A stretch of 40,764 bases of DNA from a bacterium. GTDB lineage: Bacteria > Patescibacteriota > Microgenomatia > UBA10105 > UBA927. Where the stretch lies: contig JAKAFY010000014.1 of NCBI GenBank assembly GCA_021817785.1, forward strand, positions 1-40,764, written 5' to 3'. Within the stretch, counting starts at the first letter, position 1; each line of letters opens with the position of its first letter. Positions 39,320-40,764 of the stretch are shown in pieces. Both the position numbers and the translations under genes were made by a program. Below the pieces are notes generated by a model, which ran no database searches, was not told the DNA's origin, and was given only the letters and a program-made list of their open reading frames with translations.

Positions 39320-39634
39320 ATGTTTGCTATCATCAAAGTCGGAAACACGCAATTTAAAGTCTCTCCCAAAGACGTCATTTTGGTAGACAAAATCGACGGA
39401 AACGCCGGTGACACCATACAAGTTACCGACGTGTTGCTCGTGTCTGACGGCAAAAAGACGGAAGTCGGAACACCGCTTGTCAAAGGAGCCACAGTAACCG
39501 TAAAGATAGTAGGCCAGGAACAGGGAGAAAAAATTGCGGTCCGCCGCTACAAACAAAAAGTACGGTACCGACGCCACATCGGGTTTCGCGCGCAGCTCAC
39601 CCGGCTCGAAGTCATACGCGTTGATCACGCATGA
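39320..39634 (+). CDS. rplU: 50S ribosomal protein bL21
   Basis: Ribosomal protein of the large subunit that binds 23S rRNA. At 104 aa it is the normal length. Family signatures are the start FAIIKVGNTQFKV, the central strand GTPLVKGATVTVKIV, and the C-terminal rRNA-binding loop RRYKQKVRYRRHIGFRAQLTRLEV. The usual partner rpmA (bL27) does not follow; instead a tRNA methyltransferase-like gene overlaps its stop in ATGA (39631-39634). Confidence 0.95.
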   Translation: MFAIIKVGNTQFKVSPKDVILVDKIDGNAGDTIQVTDVLLVSDGKKTEVGTPLVKGATVTVKIVGQEQGEKIAVRRYKQKVRYRRHIGFRAQLTRLEVIRVDHA

Positions 39635-40764
39635 AACGGACGTTTTTTATCCTCGGGCGCACTCCAACTCTTGCTTTCTTAGAACTTCAGTCGCTGTATC
39701 CGTCTGCAGTCTTATTGCTTTCCGATGTTGCGGTCGTGTCCTGTGAGGTGGACGGCAAGGAAGTGATGCATCGGCTGGGGGGCACCGTAAAAATAGTGCG
39801 CGACGTGTCGGAAGTGCCATCGGTAGAGCCGGAGAGTGTATTCCGCGCACTCCTGCCATATGTCTCGGAGGGGAAAATTTCATTCGGGTTGAGCGGATAC
39901 GGCTCCGCGCATATCCCGCAGTCCCTATACTCCGCGGTCAAAAAACTCTTTGTCGCGCGTGCGGTCGGCGTCCATTATGTGGAGTCCCGGCACGAAGACG
40001 CATTAAGCAGCGTCGTCGTGACCAAGCAACATCTTACCGAATTGGTCGTCATCGGCTTGCCGCACGCCTATGTGTTAGGTATTACCAGTGCGGTACAGGA
40101 TTTTGAAGAATGGAATACCCGCGACTCAGCTCGCCCCGCATCGGACCCAAAACGCGGCATGTTGCCGCCGAAAGTGGCACGGATGATCGTGAATATCGCT
40201 CTGGGAGAAGGGGATGTAAAGGGGAAAACGCTTCTTGATCCGTTTTGCGGCGTGGGGACAGTGCTTGCGGAGGCGCAGATGTTGGGAGCCCAGGCTGTAG
40301 GGTTTGATATCGTAGAAGACGCCGTGGTGAAAGCGCAAAAAAACATCGCATGGCTTCGTGCGCAATACGGATTGCTGCAGCAAAATGCCGTACATATAGC
40401 GACGGGAGACGCGACGCATGTGTCGGAGTATATCCCCATAAGTTCCGTGGACGCTATAGCGACAGAACCGTTCATGGGAGAACAGATACGGCGCCCCGAA
40501 GGCGTAAAAATTCCGGCACATGATGCCAAAAATATCATCAGGGGACTGGAAAAATTGTACATAGGGTGCCTCAAAGAATGGGTGAACGTATTGCGCCCGG
40601 GTGGACGCGTTGTCATGGCTATGCCGGCGTATGTCACTGACCGTGGGGTGATGAATGTGAAAAAAGTTGTTGACAGATGTGAAATCCTCGGATATACTCT
40701 CCTCACTGGACCTATAGAATACAGTAGGCCGCAGGCGATAGTACGAAGAGAATTTTTTGTATTT
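39631..40764 (+). CDS. Trm11-like tRNA (guanine-N2) methyltransferase, 3' truncated by window end
   Basis: The frame is open to the last base (378 codons), so the C-terminus is missing from the window. The C-terminal half is a Rossmann methyltransferase: LLDPFCGVGTVLAEA (from D203, the SAM-binding site), GFDIVEDAVVKAQKN, and a catalytic-motif position reading TEPFMG (about 278-283), where N2-guanine tRNA methyltransferases of the COG1041/Trm11 group have DPPYG-like sequences. The N-terminal about 150 residues resemble the divergent pre-domain of this group (MKRTFFILGRTPTLAFLEL is typical). Modification of G10 of tRNA is the likely role but is inference. It starts within the rplU stop (ATGA), so translation is coupled. 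Confidence 0.8.
   Translation, partial: MKRTFFILGRTPTLAFLELQSLYPSAVLLLSDVAVVSCEVDGKEVMHRLGGTVKIVRDVSEVPSVEPESVFRALLPYVSEGKISFGLSGYGSAHIPQSLYSAVKKLFVARAVGVHYVESRHEDALSSVVVTKQHLTELVVIGLPHAYVLGITSAVQDFEEWNTRDSARPASDPKRGMLPPKVARMIVNIALGEGDVKGKTLLDPFCGVGTVLAEAQMLGAQAVGFDIVEDAVVKAQKNIAWLRAQYGLLQQNAVHIATGDATHVSEYIPISSVDAIATEPFMGEQIRRPEGVKIPAHDAKNIIRGLEKLYIGCLKEWVNVLRPGGRVVMAMPAYVTDRGVMNVKKVVDRCEILGYTLLTGPIEYSRPQAIVRREFFVF

Noticed and set aside
1-40764. tRNA or rRNA genes
   Set aside because: I looked through the intergenic stretches and saw no cloverleaf with a T-loop GTTCRA motif in the right place; a tRNAscan run would be decisive.

Overview
The window looks like a chromosome segment of a Candidate Phyla Radiation (Patescibacteria) bacterium, most likely of the Microgenomates side. 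The evidence is a DUF4012 envelope protein, a cell-wall and division cluster carrying reduced Mur ligases with membrane-anchored N-termini, a CvpA-CAP fusion, a eukaryote-like (type 2) IleRS, and very compact coding with many ATGA start/stop overlaps. UGA is used as a normal stop. The taxonomic call is inference; no rRNA or tRNA gene was seen.

Layout. 1-4.1 kb: the end of a DUF4012 protein, a short RecO, a T-box leader with glycyl-tRNA synthetase, and a small membrane-anchored exported protein. 4.1-4.7 kb: a reverse-strand histidine phosphatase. 4.76-5.02 kb: a tandem duplication of about 100 bp, then the mraZ promoter with four TGG boxes at exact 10-bp spacing, read as the MraZ operator. 5.0-29.7 kb: one co-directional division and peptidoglycan cluster: mraZ, rsmH, ftsL, ftsI, murE-like, pgeF, murC, murB, murA, glmU-like, alpha/beta hydrolase, membrane-anchored murF, DegT-type aminotransferase, CvpA-CAP, MBL hydrolase, PF04020 membrane protein, FemAB, undecaprenol/diacylglycerol kinase, mraY, ftsW, murG, ftsQ, ftsA, ftsZ and a P-loop kinase. 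Together these cover UDP-GlcNAc to lipid II, polymerisation (FtsW plus FtsI), possible cross-bridge building (FemAB), carrier-lipid recycling and Z-ring assembly. MurD and Ddl are not in the cluster.

29.7-33.0 kb: an AT-richer accessory island of five short genes (four of unknown function and one histidine phosphatase). Each has its own promoter. They are separated by two alternating families of structured repeats, called A and B here. The B repeats have conserved ends that are complementary to each other with bulges, around a variable middle, which recalls integron attC sites without matching their consensus. This is the best candidate for an undescribed system in the window.

33.1-40.8 kb: a YgjP-type metallopeptidase, a reverse-strand four-helix membrane protein, a VIT1/CCC1-like transporter, a T-box leader with IleRS, a second SEDS protein (RodA type), ribosomal protein bL21, and the start of a Trm11-like tRNA methyltransferase that runs off the window.

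Two regulatory themes recur. First, both synthetase genes have T-box leaders whose tRNA-acceptor-pairing base fits the expected discriminator base (UGGA for Gly, UGGU for Ile). Second, many genes have a -10 hexamer ending 6-9 nt before the start codon and no Shine-Dalgarno, which suggests leaderless mRNAs.
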